From: an uncultured Rhodobacterales bacterium | GTDB lineage: Bacteria; Pseudomonadota; Alphaproteobacteria; Rhodobacterales; Rhodobacteraceae | Reading direction: 5' to 3' | Assembly: GCA_903845215.1 (NCBI GenBank) | Contig: CAIMWI010000029.1 | Span: 38,726 to 102,725 of the forward strand | Length of the DNA stretch: 64,000 bases | Shown: positions 9,662 through 19,780 of the stretch, piece after piece | How positions within the stretch are numbered: position 1 is the stretch's first letter | Layout: every line of letters begins with the position of its first letter | Position numbers and translations under genes: made by a program | Notes under the pieces: generated by a model | Database searches by the model: none | The model's input: the letters and a program-made list of their open reading frames with translations, nothing else | What the model was told of the DNA's origin: nothing

Positions 9662-9681
9662 GGTCGGGGCGCACCCCGACC
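9662..9681. terminator. Hairpin between convergent mutS and grpE
   Basis: A perfect 8-base-pair stem, GGTCGGGG / CCCCGACC, has a four-base loop and sits in the 25 bases between the two convergent stops. It has no clear U-run on the plus side, but the minus side is followed by a T-rich stretch. It may serve grpE better than mutS. Confidence 0.5.
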
Positions 9682-9684
9682 CCT

Positions 9685-10218
9685 TCAGCCTTGGGTGTTG
9701 GACGACACACCCACTTGCGCGGGGCGCAACAGACGGTCGTGCAGCATGAAGCCTTCGGTCATCACTTGGATGATCGCGCCGACTTTGGTGCCGGGAAGGG
9801 GGGCTTCAAACATCGCCTCCATCGTCTGGGCATCGAAGGTATCACCGATTTGCGGTGTGATGGGCTTGACGCCATGTTTGGTCATAACCGAGGTCAACTC
9901 GCGCAGCGTCAGTTCCACACCTTCGGTCAGCGCGGCGGCTTGGGCTTTCAATTCGTCGGGCACGGCTGTCAAGGCGCGCTTGAGGTTGTCGTAGACGGGC
10001 AAAAGATCACGCGCCAGACGGGTTGATCCGTACTGCTCGGCCTCACGCCGATCACGGTCGCCGCGTTTGCGGGCGTTTTCGGCATCGGCCAAGGCGCGCA
10101 TATAGCGATCGCGCATCTCGTCACGCTCTGCCAGTGCGGCGGTCAACTCATCATTCTCGACCTCGGTGTCAAAATCCTGCAGGTCAAGATCTTCGCTTCC
10201 AGTCTTTTCGTCAGCCAT
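9685..10218 (-). CDS. grpE: Nucleotide exchange factor GrpE
   Basis: This 177-residue protein is the DnaK cochaperone. An acidic N-terminus and a long helical region (LTAALAERDEMRDRYMRALADAENARKR) precede the C-terminal beta domain, which has the conserved FDAQTMEAMFE and GFMLHDRLLRPAQV segments. The ATG at 10218 follows GGAAGGA and is preferred to the ATG five codons upstream. It lies 16 bases downstream of hrcA, giving the usual hrcA-grpE heat-shock pair. Confidence 0.95.
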   Translation of the reverse strand: MADEKTGSEDLDLQDFDTEVENDELTAALAERDEMRDRYMRALADAENARKRGDRDRREAEQYGSTRLARDLLPVYDNLKRALTAVPDELKAQAAALTEGVELTLRELTSVMTKHGVKPITPQIGDTFDAQTMEAMFEAPLPGTKVGAIIQVMTEGFMLHDRLLRPAQVGVSSNTQG

Positions 10219-10234
10219 CTTTTGTCCTTCCAAC

Positions 10235-11305
10235 TTAGCCCTTGCCCCGATCAGAAACCATCCGGCCCACCAACTGGGCGGTATAGTCTACGATCGGAAC
10301 AATCCGGCCATAGTTAAGCCGGGTCGGGCCGATGACGCCCACGGCGCCAATGATCTTACGGTCGGCGTTCATATAGGGAGAAACGACGAGAGTGGAACCC
10401 GAAAGTGAAAAAAGCTTGTTCTCAGAGCCAATAAAAATGCGCACACCTTCGCCATTGTCCGCCATTTCCAGAAAATCGGCGATGTCACGCTTGCGTTCAA
10501 GATCGTCAAAGAGGGTGCGGATGCGGTCTAGGTTGAGGGATTCGCCGCCTGCCTCGATCAAATTGGCCTGACCGCGCACCATAAGGCGCTCGCCACGCTC
10601 TCCAGCGTTTTCCCACAGGGCCATGCCACTTTCAACCAGATCACGGGCCAGCGAATCAATTTCTTGGCGGTGACGGGCAATTTCAGCGGCAATCAGCGGT
10701 CGCAGTTCTGACAGGCGGCGGCCTTCGGCGATGGCGTTGAGGAAATTCGCCGCCTCGCGCATGGACGACGGGGTTTGGCCGGGGGGTGGGGCGAAAAGGC
10801 GATTTTCCACATGGCCATCGGCGAAAACCAGCACCACAAGGGCGCGGTCGGGCGACAGGCTGACAAATTCGATATGCTTGATCGCCGTCTCTTGCTTTGG
10901 CGCCAAAACAAGGCTGGCCGACCGCGTGATGCCCGAAAGCGCCGCACCCACCTGATCAAGCAGAGACGTGACATTGCCATCATCCCGGTCCATCGAGGAT
11001 TCGATCTTGGCGCGATCTTGATCATCGATCGTGCCGACCTCCATCAGCCCATCGACGAACATGCGCAGGCCAAGTTGGGTAGGGATGCGGCCCGCGGACA
11101 CATGAGGACTGTCAAGCAGGCCAAGATACTCTAGATCCTGCATGGTGTTGCGAATCGTCGCGGCAGACAGCTTTTCCGTCATCGATCGCGTCAGCGTGCG
11201 CGAGCCGACCGGATCGCCGGAATTGAGATATGACTCGACCACACGGCGAAACACCTCGCGCGAGCGGTCATTCATCTCTGTCAGGATCGAGGATGCGTCA
11301 GACAT
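10235..11305 (-). CDS. hrcA: Heat-inducible transcription repressor HrcA
   Basis: This 356-residue HrcA should repress chaperone operons by binding CIRCE elements. The N-terminal winged helix is evident (LNDRSREVFRRVVESYLNSGDPVGSRTL-like region, then SAATIRNTMQDLEYLGLL). The central and C-terminal regions match the family in order. No CIRCE palindrome was found upstream of hrcA or grpE, so the pair is probably not itself under CIRCE control. It is divergent from rph. Confidence 0.95.
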   Translation of the reverse strand: MSDASSILTEMNDRSREVFRRVVESYLNSGDPVGSRTLTRSMTEKLSAATIRNTMQDLEYLGLLDSPHVSAGRIPTQLGLRMFVDGLMEVGTIDDQDRAKIESSMDRDDGNVTSLLDQVGAALSGITRSASLVLAPKQETAIKHIEFVSLSPDRALVVLVFADGHVENRLFAPPPGQTPSSMREAANFLNAIAEGRRLSELRPLIAAEIARHRQEIDSLARDLVESGMALWENAGERGERLMVRGQANLIEAGGESLNLDRIRTLFDDLERKRDIADFLEMADNGEGVRIFIGSENKLFSLSGSTLVVSPYMNADRKIIGAVGVIGPTRLNYGRIVPIVDYTAQLVGRMVSDRGKG

Positions 11306-11411
11306 GATCTCTTGGTAGGACCAAGGGCAAGGCCCGTCAATCGGGGTTGCGCCTTTGGGCTAGGGCGGCATATCTGACACAGATAAAGAAAACCCAACAC
11401 AAGGTGCTAAC

Positions 11412-12125
11412 ATGCGTCCCTCGGGCCGGAAATTGGATGAAATGCGGGCGGTTTCGATTGAGGCCGGGGTGATGAAACATGCCGAAGGGTCGTGCCTGAT
11501 CAAGATGGGCGACACACATGTGCTGTGTTCAGCCTCGATCGAGGATAAGCCGCCAAGCTTTTTGAAGGGCACAGGATTGGGTTGGGTGACGGCCGAGTAC
11601 GGCATGCTGCCCCGCGCCACGGGTGGACGCACCAAGCGCGAGGCGGCCATGGGCAAGCAGTCTGGCCGCACACAGGAAATTCAACGTCTGATCGGGCGGG
11701 CCTTGCGCGCAGGCGTAGATCGGTCTGCCTTGGGAGAGCGGCAGATTGTGGTGGATTGCGATGTCATCCAAGCCGATGGCGGCACACGCTGTGCGTCGAT
11801 CACGGGCGGTTGGGTGGCGCTGCGGTTGGCGGTGAACAAGTTGATGAAGGCCGGCGTAATTGTCAGCGACCCGATGATTGACCATGTGGCCGCAATTTCC
11901 TGCGGCGTTTATGCAGGGCAAGAGGTGTTAGACCTTGATTATGCTGAAGATTCTGTTGCGGGCACGGATGGAAACTTTGTGATCACAGGGCGCGGGCGCA
12001 TGATTGAAGTGCAAATGTCGGCCGAAGGCGCAACGTTTTCACGCGACGAAATGGGCAAATTGCTGGATCTGGCAGAGGCGGGCGTGGCATCCTTGGTCGC
12101 GGCGCAGAAGGCCGCTGTGGCGTAA
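11412..12125 (+). CDS. rph: Ribonuclease PH
   Basis: This 237-residue phosphorolytic 3'-5' exonuclease trims tRNA precursors. The [11 protein letters not shown] start, [30 protein letters not shown] and [12 protein letters not shown] segments are all family hallmarks. The start follows AAGGTG. Its stop overlaps the rdgB start by one base (TAATG), beginning a rph-rdgB-ridA-hemW operon. Confidence 0.97.
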   Translation: MRPSGRKLDEMRAVSIEAGVMKHAEGSCLIKMGDTHVLCSASIEDKPPSFLKGTGLGWVTAEYGMLPRATGGRTKREAAMGKQSGRTQEIQRLIGRALRAGVDRSALGERQIVVDCDVIQADGGTRCASITGGWVALRLAVNKLMKAGVIVSDPMIDHVAAISCGVYAGQEVLDLDYAEDSVAGTDGNFVITGRGRMIEVQMSAEGATFSRDEMGKLLDLAEAGVASLVAAQKAAVA

Positions 12126-12733
12126 TGCAGATTGTGGCGGGCGAAACACTTTTGGTGGCCACAGGTAACCGCGGCAAGTTGGCCGAAATTTCGGCGTTGC
12201 TGCAACCCTTTGGCGTTTTAGTGGTATCATTAAGCGAACTTGGATTGGCAGAGCCAGAAGAGACAGAGTTTTCCTTTTCTGGCAATGCTTTACTGAAAGC
12301 GCGCGCAGGCGCTGCAGCGTCTGGTTTGGTTACCTTGGCCGATGATTCTGGGTTAGAGGTGCAGGCCTTGGGCGGTGCGCCGGGGATCTACACCGCCGAT
12401 TGGGCCGAGGGGGCCAAGGGGCGAAATTTCGGTCGTGCGATGGAAAAAACCTGGGGGCTGTTGCAGGCCATCAAAGCAGCGCCCCCACACAAAGCGACAT
12501 TCTGCTGCACCTTAGCGTTGGTTCGGCCAGAGGGTGCGGAACAGGTTTTTGCGGGGCGCGTAGAGGGGCAGATCGTATGGCCGATGCGCGGCGCACAGGG
12601 GCATGGCTATGATCCGATTTTCATGCCGAATGGCCATTTGGAAACCTTTGGCGAGATGGATGACGTTGTAAAAAACAAAATCAGCCATCGCGCTGACGCC
12701 TTCGCCAAACTGATCAAGGAATGTTTCACGTGA
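12125..12733 (+). CDS. rdgB: XTP/dITP pyrophosphatase, RdgB/HAM1 family
   Basis: This 202-residue house-cleaning enzyme hydrolyses non-canonical purine triphosphates. ATGNRGKLAEI (12-22), LADDSGLEVQALGGAPGIY and GHGYDPIFMP are diagnostic. It starts on the last base of the rph stop and overlaps the next gene by 13 bases. Confidence 0.96.
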   Translation: MQIVAGETLLVATGNRGKLAEISALLQPFGVLVVSLSELGLAEPEETEFSFSGNALLKARAGAAASGLVTLADDSGLEVQALGGAPGIYTADWAEGAKGRNFGRAMEKTWGLLQAIKAAPPHKATFCCTLALVRPEGAEQVFAGRVEGQIVWPMRGAQGHGYDPIFMPNGHLETFGEMDDVVKNKISHRADAFAKLIKECFT

Positions 12734-13104
12734 AACTTATTTCAACCGGTTCCCCGTTTGAGGCAACCATGGGCTACAGTCGCGCCGTTGTGAAGGGTGG
12801 TTGGTGCTTTGTATCGGGCGTTACGGGGTACGACTATGCCACAATGACCATGCCAGACAACATCGCCGACCAAGGCCGCACCTGTTTTGCCACCATTGCC
12901 GCTGTATTAAAGCAAGCCGGGTTCGAGATGGCCGATATCGTGCGCGTGCAATACACCGTAACCGATGCAGCGTTGGTCGACGCATTGGTTCCGGTTTTGG
13001 GGGCGGAACTGGGCGATATCAGGCCCGCCGCGACGATGGTGATCGCAGGCCTGATCCGCCCCGAAATGAAGGTTGAAATCGAAGTGACGGCCTTTAAAGA
13101 ATGA
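12721..13104 (+). CDS. RidA/YjgF family protein
   Basis: This 127-residue protein of the RidA fold has VVKGGWCFVSGVTGYD and a C-terminal RPAATMVIAGLIRPEMKVEIEVTA, containing the arginine that binds enamine/imine carboxylates in the family. The ATG start and first residues MFHVK are encoded by a parS palindrome, so segregation and coding functions share these bases. It overlaps rdgB by 13 bases and hands over to hemW through ATGA. Confidence 0.88.
   Translation: MFHVKLISTGSPFEATMGYSRAVVKGGWCFVSGVTGYDYATMTMPDNIADQGRTCFATIAAVLKQAGFEMADIVRVQYTVTDAALVDALVPVLGAELGDIRPAATMVIAGLIRPEMKVEIEVTAFKE
12722..12737. promoter_or_regulatory. parS site A
   Basis: TGTTTCACGTGAAACT matches the ParB recognition palindrome TGTTTCACGTGAAACA at 15 of 16 bases, and its inner 14 bases are perfectly palindromic. 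It lies at the start codon of the RidA gene, 1.5 kb beyond the end of parB. Confidence 0.85.
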
Positions 13105-14258
13105 CCGAAGATTGGCAAAATGGTGGGTTTGGCCTGTATCTGCACTGGCCCTTTTGCCAATCGAAATGCCCCTATTGCGATTTCAACAGCCATGTTTCGG
13201 CACAAATTGACCAATCCCGATGGAAAACGGCCTATTTGAACGAAATCAGCCGCGTTGGCACGGAAACCCAAGGGCGTATCCTGAACTCAGTCTTTTTTGG
13301 CGGTGGTACGCCGTCTTTGATGGATCCTGAACTGGTTGCCGCAATTTTGCAAAAAGTGGGTGACACCTGGACCCTGTCCAATGATGTTGAAATCACAATG
13401 GAGGCAAACCCTGGTTCCGTAGAGGCCGGCCGTTTTGCAGGTTACCGCGATGCAGGGGTCAACCGAATTTCGATTGGAATGCAGGCCCTAAACGACACCG
13501 ATTTGCGCCGATTGGGGCGGATGCATTCGGCAACCGAAGGAAAAGCCGCCTATGACATTGCCCGCAAGACGTTTGACCGGGTCAGTTTTGACCTGATCTA
13601 TGCTCGCCAAGACCAAACCAGCGCCGAATGGCGCACCGAATTGACACAGGCGCTTGAAATGGGCCCAAGCCATCTGTCGCTCTACCAACTGACGATTGAA
13701 GACGGCACAGTCTTCGGTGCCCGCCATAGTCTTGGCCAATTAAAAGGCCTGCCGGATGAGGATGTGGCCTCGGATATGTATCTGATGACACAAGAGATAT
13801 GTGAAGCTGCCGGTTTGCCGGCTTACGAGATTTCAAACCATGCCAGACCAGGACAAGAATCGCGCCACAACCTAATCTATTGGCGCATGGGCGACTATGC
13901 CGGCATCGGCCCGGGCGCACACGGGCGCTTGACTATAAACCGACATCGTTGGGCCACCGAAGCACCCAAGCAACCTGGCGCATGGCTGCAGATGGTAGAG
14001 GCTGGAGCTGCGGGCGAGTCACCGCGCGTCGCCAGCACGCGCGAGGATCACACGCTAGAATACCTGCTGATGTCGCTGCGCTTGGCAGAAGGCAGCGATA
14101 TGGCACGGTTTAAGACCATTTCCGGCTATGACCTGCCTGAAAACAAGCTGCGCGATTTGGAAACAGCCGGATTGGTACTGCGCGAGGCCGGCCAATTGAA
14201 AACCACCCGCGAAGGTCGGTTGCTGTTGAATGCAATATTGCGGGATTTGTTGATCTAG
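13101..14258 (+). CDS. hemW: Radical SAM protein HemW
   Basis: This 385-residue member of the HemN-like family is now regarded as a heme chaperone rather than a coproporphyrinogen oxidase. The radical SAM motif is C19-x3-C23-x2-C26 within LHWPFCQSKCPYCDFNSH. FFGGGTPSLM, the GVNRISIGMQ motif and a YEISNHARPGQESRHNLIYW segment follow. The ATG overlaps the preceding TGA. It converges on parB with only six bases between stops. Confidence 0.93.
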   Translation: MTEDWQNGGFGLYLHWPFCQSKCPYCDFNSHVSAQIDQSRWKTAYLNEISRVGTETQGRILNSVFFGGGTPSLMDPELVAAILQKVGDTWTLSNDVEITMEANPGSVEAGRFAGYRDAGVNRISIGMQALNDTDLRRLGRMHSATEGKAAYDIARKTFDRVSFDLIYARQDQTSAEWRTELTQALEMGPSHLSLYQLTIEDGTVFGARHSLGQLKGLPDEDVASDMYLMTQEICEAAGLPAYEISNHARPGQESRHNLIYWRMGDYAGIGPGAHGRLTINRHRWATEAPKQPGAWLQMVEAGAAGESPRVASTREDHTLEYLLMSLRLAEGSDMARFKTISGYDLPENKLRDLETAGLVLREAGQLKTTREGRLLLNAILRDLLI

Positions 14259-14264
14259 ACGCTG

Positions 14265-15170
14265 TTAATGCACGTCCATCACATCGCGTGGGATCTTTGA
14301 CAGCACGTCACACAGCAGATCAAGATCGTCCAGTGTACGATACTTGATCGTCAAAACCCCGCCCTCGTCCATGCCGCCGTGATCAATCCTAACCATCATG
14401 TGCAGATTAGCCGACAAATCAGCCTCGATCGCGCGGGTGTCTGCATCTTTTTCCGGCTTTCGCTGGCTTCGCGCTGGCTTTGTGCTTACAATCTTCGCCA
14501 GACGCTCCGTCTCCCGCACTGACAAGCCGCGCTTCACCACTGCTGCCGCCAAATCTGCCGGATTCGGGGCGGAAACCAAGGCACGGGCATGGCCTGCCGA
14601 CAAAGCACCAGTGGTGACCAAATCTTGCACCGACACCGGAAGTGTCAGCAACCGCAATAGGTTGGTAACATGGCTGCGGCTGCGGGAAAGGGCCTCTGCC
14701 AACTTTTCTTGGGTATGACCAAAACGGTCGATCAATTGACGATAGGCCAAAGCCTCTTCGATCGGGTTCAGGTCTTCGCGCTGGATATTCTCGATAATCG
14801 CAATTTCCAGCACTTCAACATCGTCAAATTCCCGGACCACAACGGGAACTTCATGCAATCCAGCGATCTGCGCGGCGCGCCAGCGACGTTCGCCTGCAAC
14901 AATTTCGTACTGCCCGTCTGCCCCGATAGACCGAACGATCAACGGCTGCACGATGCCTTTTTGGCGAATAGACTGGGCCAACTGGTCTAAAGCATCTGGC
15001 GCAAAGGCGCGGCGCGGTTGGTTCGGGTTGGGCTGCACACGTTCGACAGCCAAAACCTGTGTCGCGCGCGCAAGATCAGCACCGGTTGTGCCCGACGGGG
15101 TTGGGGCCACATCGGCCAAAAGCGCGGAAAGACCACGGCCCAAACCACGACGTTCGCTTTTCTTCTCCAT
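14265..15170 (-). CDS. parB: Chromosome partitioning protein ParB
   Basis: This 301-residue protein binds parS, uses CTP and spreads on DNA in the ParABS system. The N-terminal RGLGRGLSALL is typical. The GERRWRAAQIAGLHEVPVVV segment holds the ParB/Srx nucleotide-binding box. The ENIQREDLNPIEEA and helix-turn-helix region (TQEKLAEALSRSRSHVTNLLRLL) follow, with a C-terminal dimerisation domain. It starts 12 bases after parA. Three matching parS sites lie within 3.5 kb. Confidence 0.97.
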   Translation of the reverse strand: MEKKSERRGLGRGLSALLADVAPTPSGTTGADLARATQVLAVERVQPNPNQPRRAFAPDALDQLAQSIRQKGIVQPLIVRSIGADGQYEIVAGERRWRAAQIAGLHEVPVVVREFDDVEVLEIAIIENIQREDLNPIEEALAYRQLIDRFGHTQEKLAEALSRSRSHVTNLLRLLTLPVSVQDLVTTGALSAGHARALVSAPNPADLAAAVVKRGLSVRETERLAKIVSTKPARSQRKPEKDADTRAIEADLSANLHMMVRIDHGGMDEGGVLTIKYRTLDDLDLLCDVLSKIPRDVMDVH

Positions 15171-15182
15171 ATGGGTAGTCCC

Positions 15183-15992
15183 TTACCTGCGCTGGCGCGG
15201 ATGGCGCGCCAAGATTTCGGCAGACAGGGCGCGATAGGCCTCTGTCCCTTTTGAATTCGGATCATACTGCATCACGGGCAGGGCGAAAGAGGGCGCCTCA
15301 GACAGCCGAACGTTGCGCGGAATGACAGTTTTGAAAACCAGATCGCCCAAAGTGGCGCGTGCGTCGCTTTCCACCTGCTGACTAAGCCGGTTACGTTGAT
15401 CAGCCATGGTCATCACCACGCCTTCAATACGCAAACCGGGGTTGGCCGTGGTGCGAATTTTGCGGACCGTCAGCATAAGTTGTGAAAGGCCTTCTAGCGC
15501 ATAAAATTCGGCCTGTAAGGGAACAAGGACAGCATGCGCCGATACAAATGCATTAACAGTCAACAGGCTAAGCGAGGGGGGGCAATCGATCAGGACAAAG
15601 TCAAATTCCAACGCCTCAAGTGCTGGCTCGCGCAGGGCGTCATGTAGCAGAAAAATTCGTTTTTCATTCGCAACAAGATCAATATCGGCCGAGGCGAGAT
15701 CAGAATTTGCTGGGCATATCCACAGGTTAGCAATCTCAGTCTTTTGGATCACTTCTGTCATCGGGCGGTCTTCGATGAGGATGTCATAGGTGGTCGCACG
15801 GCGCGCATCCGTCGCAATTCCCAACCCGGTCGAGGCATTGCCCTGCGGATCTAGGTCGATCAACAAAACCGTGGCACCCAACTCTACCAGTCCTGCGGCG
15901 ACGTTGATTGCCGTCGTTGTCTTGCCAACACCGCCCTTTTGGTTGGCAACAGCGATAATGTGGGCTTGGTTTTCGCGACTAAAATCAGACAT
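15183..15992 (-). CDS. parA: Chromosome partitioning ATPase ParA
   Basis: This 269-residue Walker-type ATPase has the deviant Walker A loop KGGVGKTTT at 19-27, LIDLDPQGNASTGLG, and FVLIDCPPSLSLLTVNA. It lacks a DNA-binding N-terminal extension, as expected of chromosomal ParA. The ATG at 15992 lies inside the last codons of rsmG (8-base overlap), and the gene is followed by parB. Confidence 0.97.
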   Translation of the reverse strand: MSDFSRENQAHIIAVANQKGGVGKTTTAINVAAGLVELGATVLLIDLDPQGNASTGLGIATDARRATTYDILIEDRPMTEVIQKTEIANLWICPANSDLASADIDLVANEKRIFLLHDALREPALEALEFDFVLIDCPPSLSLLTVNAFVSAHAVLVPLQAEFYALEGLSQLMLTVRKIRTTANPGLRIEGVVMTMADQRNRLSQQVESDARATLGDLVFKTVIPRNVRLSEAPSFALPVMQYDPNSKGTEAYRALSAEILARHPRQRR

Positions 15993-16614
15993 TTTGAATG
16001 CTCTTTAACGTTAAAATCCGACCAGCGGGATCCGTTTTGCTTTGCGCCTCATCCACCTGAAAATTCCAATGTGCGGCGGCCTCTTCCAGTTCTTTGGCGG
16101 CCTGACCCCCTTTTGGAAACACCGCAACGCCGCCTGCACCAAGATGCCGCACTGCAATGCCGCATAAGGTGGCCAAAGGGGCAAGGGCACGGGCTGTTAC
16201 CACATCGGCACCCAACGGCGCCAAAACTTCTGCGCGATCCGTCAGCACTGTGGCAGACAAGCCCAATTGCTGGGCTGCTTGGTTTAAAAAGACGGCCTTG
16301 CGTTTATCTGATTCAACCAGCGTCATCCGCAAGTTAGGCAGTGCCGCTTGCGCCATGATCGCCAGAACCAGACCAGGAAAGCCCGCACCACTGCCAAAAT
16401 CGGCCACTTTTCGGGTAAGAGGCGGAATAAATTGAAACACCTGAGCAGAATCAAGCACATGGCGCTGCCATGCGTCAGCCAAACTACCCGGTGCCACCAT
16501 ATTGATCGCGGGGTTCCACTTTTCAACAAGGGCCAGCAGGTTATCTAATTTGACCAATGTTTCACGTGAAACATCCAACCAATCCGGCGCAACACCCCGC
16601 GCGATGTTAATCAT
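15985..16614 (-). CDS. rsmG: 16S rRNA (guanine-N7)-methyltransferase RsmG
   Basis: This 209-residue class I methyltransferase modifies 16S rRNA at the G527 position (E. coli numbering). The SAM-binding motif [12 protein letters not shown] is at 70-81, preceded by RHVLDSAQV. Residues 15-20 (VSRETL) are encoded by parS site B, so the N-terminus carries a segregation site. It overlaps mnmG by four bases and parA by eight. Confidence 0.95.
   Translation of the reverse strand: MINIARGVAPDWLDVSRETLVKLDNLLALVEKWNPAINMVAPGSLADAWQRHVLDSAQVFQFIPPLTRKVADFGSGAGFPGLVLAIMAQAALPNLRMTLVESDKRKAVFLNQAAQQLGLSATVLTDRAEVLAPLGADVVTARALAPLATLCGIAVRHLGAGGVAVFPKGGQAAKELEEAAAHWNFQVDEAQSKTDPAGRILTLKSIQNV
16558..16573. 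promoter_or_regulatory. parS site B
   Basis: TGTTTCACGTGAAACA is a perfect 16-base match to the ParB palindrome. It lies inside the 5' coding part of rsmG, where it reads V-S-R-E-T. Confidence 0.92.
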
Positions 16615-18488
16615 TGGCCAACCGCGCGCACAGATTTGGCTTTACGGCAATGTGCAAGCACCAGCAGCAAGGCGGCCGGCGTCATACCCTCGATCCGCTC
16701 GGCCTCGGCCAAGTTTGAAGGACGGCGGCGTTGAAGTTTTGCTGCCAATTCATTCGACAGGCCGGGCAGTTTCGCAAAATCCAACTCAACCGGTATCCGC
16801 ATAAGTTCATTGCTGCGCAACGTGTCGGCATCCGCCTTCTCGCGGTGCAAATATTGCGCGTAAAGCGCATCGCGCCACACTTGCGCTTTTATGCCTTCGT
16901 CAAAACGCAGCATCTGCGGTTCGAGCTGGTCAATCTGTGCCCAATGCGTGTCTGCAAAAGCCAAAACCTGCAACAAACTGCGCACGGCCCCATCTCGGCT
17001 GACACCTATTCCCACTGACCGCAACTCTTGTGGCGAACAGGTCCGTGCGTTTAGGACAGCATTCGCGGCCCCAATCTTCGCCATCTTGTCGGTGTATATC
17101 TTGGCACGCGCCGCACCCACCAAACCTGCCTCTAGCCCCAATGCCGTCATACGTTGATCGGCATTGTCGGCCCGCAAATGCAACCGATATTCCGCCCGCG
17201 ATGTGAACATCCGGTAGGGTTCTGTTACACCCCGCGAAATCAGGTCATCTAGCATCACCCCGATGTAACTGTCTGTTCGCGAAAACAACACAGGTGCAAG
17301 TCCCAAAGCCGCTGCCGCCGCATTGGCCCCCGCAACCAATCCTTGCGCCGCTGCTTCCTCATAGCCGGTTGTGCCGTTGATCTGGCCAGCAAAGTACAAG
17401 CCCGTCACGGTGCTTTCCAGTGTCGGTTTCAGGGCCGACGGATCAAAAAAGTCATATTCAATCGCGTAACCGGGCTGCAGGATCGTCACATTCTCTAAGC
17501 CTTGGATGCTGCGGACATAGTCATTCTGCACATCCGCCGGCAACGAGGTTGAGATGCCATTGGGATAAACTGTGTCGTCGTCAAGACCTTCGGGTTCCAG
17601 AAAAATCTGGTGCCCCGTCTTATCCGCAAACCGAACCACCTTATCCTCGATCGAGGGGCAATAGCGCGGCCCTACGCCTTCGATATGGCCGCCGTACATG
17701 GCCGAACGCCCAAGATTTGCGCGCACGATATCATGGGTGCGTTCGTTTGTGTGCGTAATGCCACAAGAAACCTGCCGCACTTGCGGCGCATTGTTCAGAA
17801 ACGACAGCATCACCGGTTCGTCATCACCGGGCTGTACATCCAGCCCTTCCCACGCAATGGTTTTGCCATCCAACCGCGGCGGCGTACCGGTTTTCAATCG
17901 CCCGCGTTTAAGCCCTAGGCCTGCCAACTTATGCGCCAAGCGTTCCGAAGCAACATCACCTTCGCGCCCACCTGACCGATGCTGATCGCCCACGTGGATG
18001 ATGCCGTTCAAAAACGTGCCGGCCGTCAGCACAACGGCGGCTGCCGTCAGCTGCGTGCCATCCAACAGCGCCACGCCAGAAACGCGGCCATTTTGGCCAT
18101 CAATCAGATCAACAACCTCGCCTTCGATAATCTCAAGCCCAGCAGTTCGTGCCAGCAAGTTCTGTATGGCTTGCCGATAAAGCTTTCGGTCGGCTTGGGT
18201 GCGCGGGCCTTGCACTGCGGGGCCTTTGCGGCGGTTCAGCAGGCGAAACTGAATACCCGCCGCATCTGCCGCAAGACCCATGATCCCATCCAACGCATCC
18301 ACTTCGCGGACCAGATGCCCCTTGCCTAGGCCGCCAATTGCGGGATTGCACGACATGACCCCGATGCGATCCTTGCGCATTGAAATCAAGGCCGTGCGGG
18401 CACCCATGCGCACAGCGGCCGCCGCGGCTTCTGCGCCGGCATGCCCGCCCCCAATTACCACCACATCGAAATGTTTCACGTGAAACAT
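16611..18488 (-). CDS. mnmG: tRNA uridine-5-carboxymethylaminomethyl modification enzyme MnmG (GidA)
   Basis: This FAD protein of 625 residues works with MnmE on the wobble uridine of certain tRNAs. [10 protein letters not shown] at 13-22 is the dinucleotide-binding loop, followed by [21 protein letters not shown] and [14 protein letters not shown] segments. The ATG at 18488 sits within parS site C and gives [14 protein letters not shown] two codons upstream at 18494 would overlap the mnmE stop and is the alternative start. Confidence 0.96.
   Translation of the reverse strand: MFHVKHFDVVVIGGGHAGAEAAAAAVRMGARTALISMRKDRIGVMSCNPAIGGLGKGHLVREVDALDGIMGLAADAAGIQFRLLNRRKGPAVQGPRTQADRKLYRQAIQNLLARTAGLEIIEGEVVDLIDGQNGRVSGVALLDGTQLTAAAVVLTAGTFLNGIIHVGDQHRSGGREGDVASERLAHKLAGLGLKRGRLKTGTPPRLDGKTIAWEGLDVQPGDDEPVMLSFLNNAPQVRQVSCGITHTNERTHDIVRANLGRSAMYGGHIEGVGPRYCPSIEDKVVRFADKTGHQIFLEPEGLDDDTVYPNGISTSLPADVQNDYVRSIQGLENVTILQPGYAIEYDFFDPSALKPTLESTVTGLYFAGQINGTTGYEEAAAQGLVAGANAAAAALGLAPVLFSRTDSYIGVMLDDLISRGVTEPYRMFTSRAEYRLHLRADNADQRMTALGLEAGLVGAARAKIYTDKMAKIGAANAVLNARTCSPQELRSVGIGVSRDGAVRSLLQVLAFADTHWAQIDQLEPQMLRFDEGIKAQVWRDALYAQYLHREKADADTLRSNELMRIPVELDFAKLPGLSNELAAKLQRRRPSNLAEAERIEGMTPAALLLVLAHCRKAKSVRAVGQ
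18472..18487. promoter_or_regulatory. parS site C
   Basis: TGTTTCACGTGAAACA is a perfect 16-base match covering codons 1-6 of mnmG. It is the site nearest the proposed origin, about 3.2 kb away. Confidence 0.92.
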
Positions 18489-18490
18489 CC

Positions 18491-19774
18491 TCACTTACCT
18501 ATGCAAAAGCTGGCGAAAATCTCGTCCAGCAAATCCTCTGTGTCCACACGCCCGACCAGCATATCCAACGCCCGCGCCGCCCGGCGCAAATCAAGCGCCA
18601 CCAGTTCGGCCGCACCACCTATGTCTTCTACCTGATACCGCGCCGATTCCATAGCCTCAACCGCGCGTATCATCGCAAACCTATGCCTTTCGCGCGTCAT
18701 CACACCGGCCGAGGCTGCCTTGTTCGCCAAAACAGCCGTGACCCTCGCAACCAATCGGTCCAATCCCTGCCCGGTTCGCCCTGAAACGGCGTCCGCACCG
18801 GGGCGCATATCGGCTTTACCCTGCACAACGATATCGTCCTGCTGTGGTGCGATCAACAAGGCCTCGTCAGGATGGTCCAGCAAAAACACGCGCAAATCGG
18901 CTGCGCCCGCCCGCGATACCGCCCGTGCAATGCCAATTTGCTCCACAGGGTCAAGCGTTTCGCGCAAACCGGCCGTATCCAGCAAGGTCACAGCCAGTCC
19001 ATCCAAGTCCATCCGCACCTCAATCACATCGCGGGTTGTCCCGGCAATTTCTGATGTAATCGCCGCCTCTCGACCTGCTAACGCATTCAAAAGCGTAGAT
19101 TTTCCAGCATTTGGCGCTCCTAGGATTGCGACCTCGAAGCCATCTCTGACCCGCTCTGCCACACCGGTTCCGGCAATTTCTCGCCGCAGGTCGACCAGCA
19201 GGCCGTCGATCAGTTCCAAAACTTCTGGCGTGACATCAACGGGCACGTCTTCATCGGCGAAATCAATCGTGGCTTCCACCAAAGCCCCGGCGCGGATCAG
19301 ATCTTTCCGCCAGCCTTCTGCCCGCTTGCCCACAGCACCAGATAAAACCCGCAGGGCCTGCCGCCGTTGTACTTCGGTTTCTGCGTCGATCAGATCCGCC
19401 AAGCCTTCTACCTGCGCCAGATCCAGTCGGCCATTTTCCAATGCGCGGCGCGTGAATTCCCCCGCTTCGGCCGGTCGCAATCCCATCTGGGCCAGCGCTT
19501 GCGACGTGGCCTTGATCACGCCCAAACTGCCATGCAGGTGCAATTCAACGCTGGCCTCGCCGGTGAAACTGGCACCTTGATCAAACAGCAGCACCAAGGC
19601 TTCGTCCAAAACCTGCCCTTGCCACACCAGTCGCCGTAACGCTGCCTGCCGCGCCGGAGGGGGGGCGCATAGATGCGCCAAGGCCCAATGCGCCTGAGGG
19701 CCAGACAGACGCATCACCGCCACACCCGCCTTGCCCCGCGCCGAGGCTAGGGCAAAGATCGTGTCGCCCATCAT
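18491..19774 (-). CDS. mnmE: tRNA modification GTPase MnmE (TrmE)
   Basis: This 427-residue partner of MnmG has an N-terminal tetrahydrofolate-binding domain starting [22 protein letters not shown]. The inserted G domain shows [15 protein letters not shown] (G1) and DTAGLRE (G3). The C-terminus ends in F-C-I-G-K, the conserved FCIGK. It is followed two bases later by the mnmG start and preceded by rho. Confidence 0.96.
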   Translation of the reverse strand: MMGDTIFALASARGKAGVAVMRLSGPQAHWALAHLCAPPPARQAALRRLVWQGQVLDEALVLLFDQGASFTGEASVELHLHGSLGVIKATSQALAQMGLRPAEAGEFTRRALENGRLDLAQVEGLADLIDAETEVQRRQALRVLSGAVGKRAEGWRKDLIRAGALVEATIDFADEDVPVDVTPEVLELIDGLLVDLRREIAGTGVAERVRDGFEVAILGAPNAGKSTLLNALAGREAAITSEIAGTTRDVIEVRMDLDGLAVTLLDTAGLRETLDPVEQIGIARAVSRAGAADLRVFLLDHPDEALLIAPQQDDIVVQGKADMRPGADAVSGRTGQGLDRLVARVTAVLANKAASAGVMTRERHRFAMIRAVEAMESARYQVEDIGGAAELVALDLRRAARALDMLVGRVDTEDLLDEIFASFCIGK

Positions 19775-19780
19775 CGCCCC

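Noticed and set aside
11306..11411. CIRCE operator for hrcA
   Set aside because: No TTAGCACTC-N9-GAGTGCTAA palindrome or near match was found in the hrcA-rph gap.
18720..19580. 286-residue plus-strand frame opposite mnmE
   Set aside because: Antisense shadow with serine- and arginine-rich composition.
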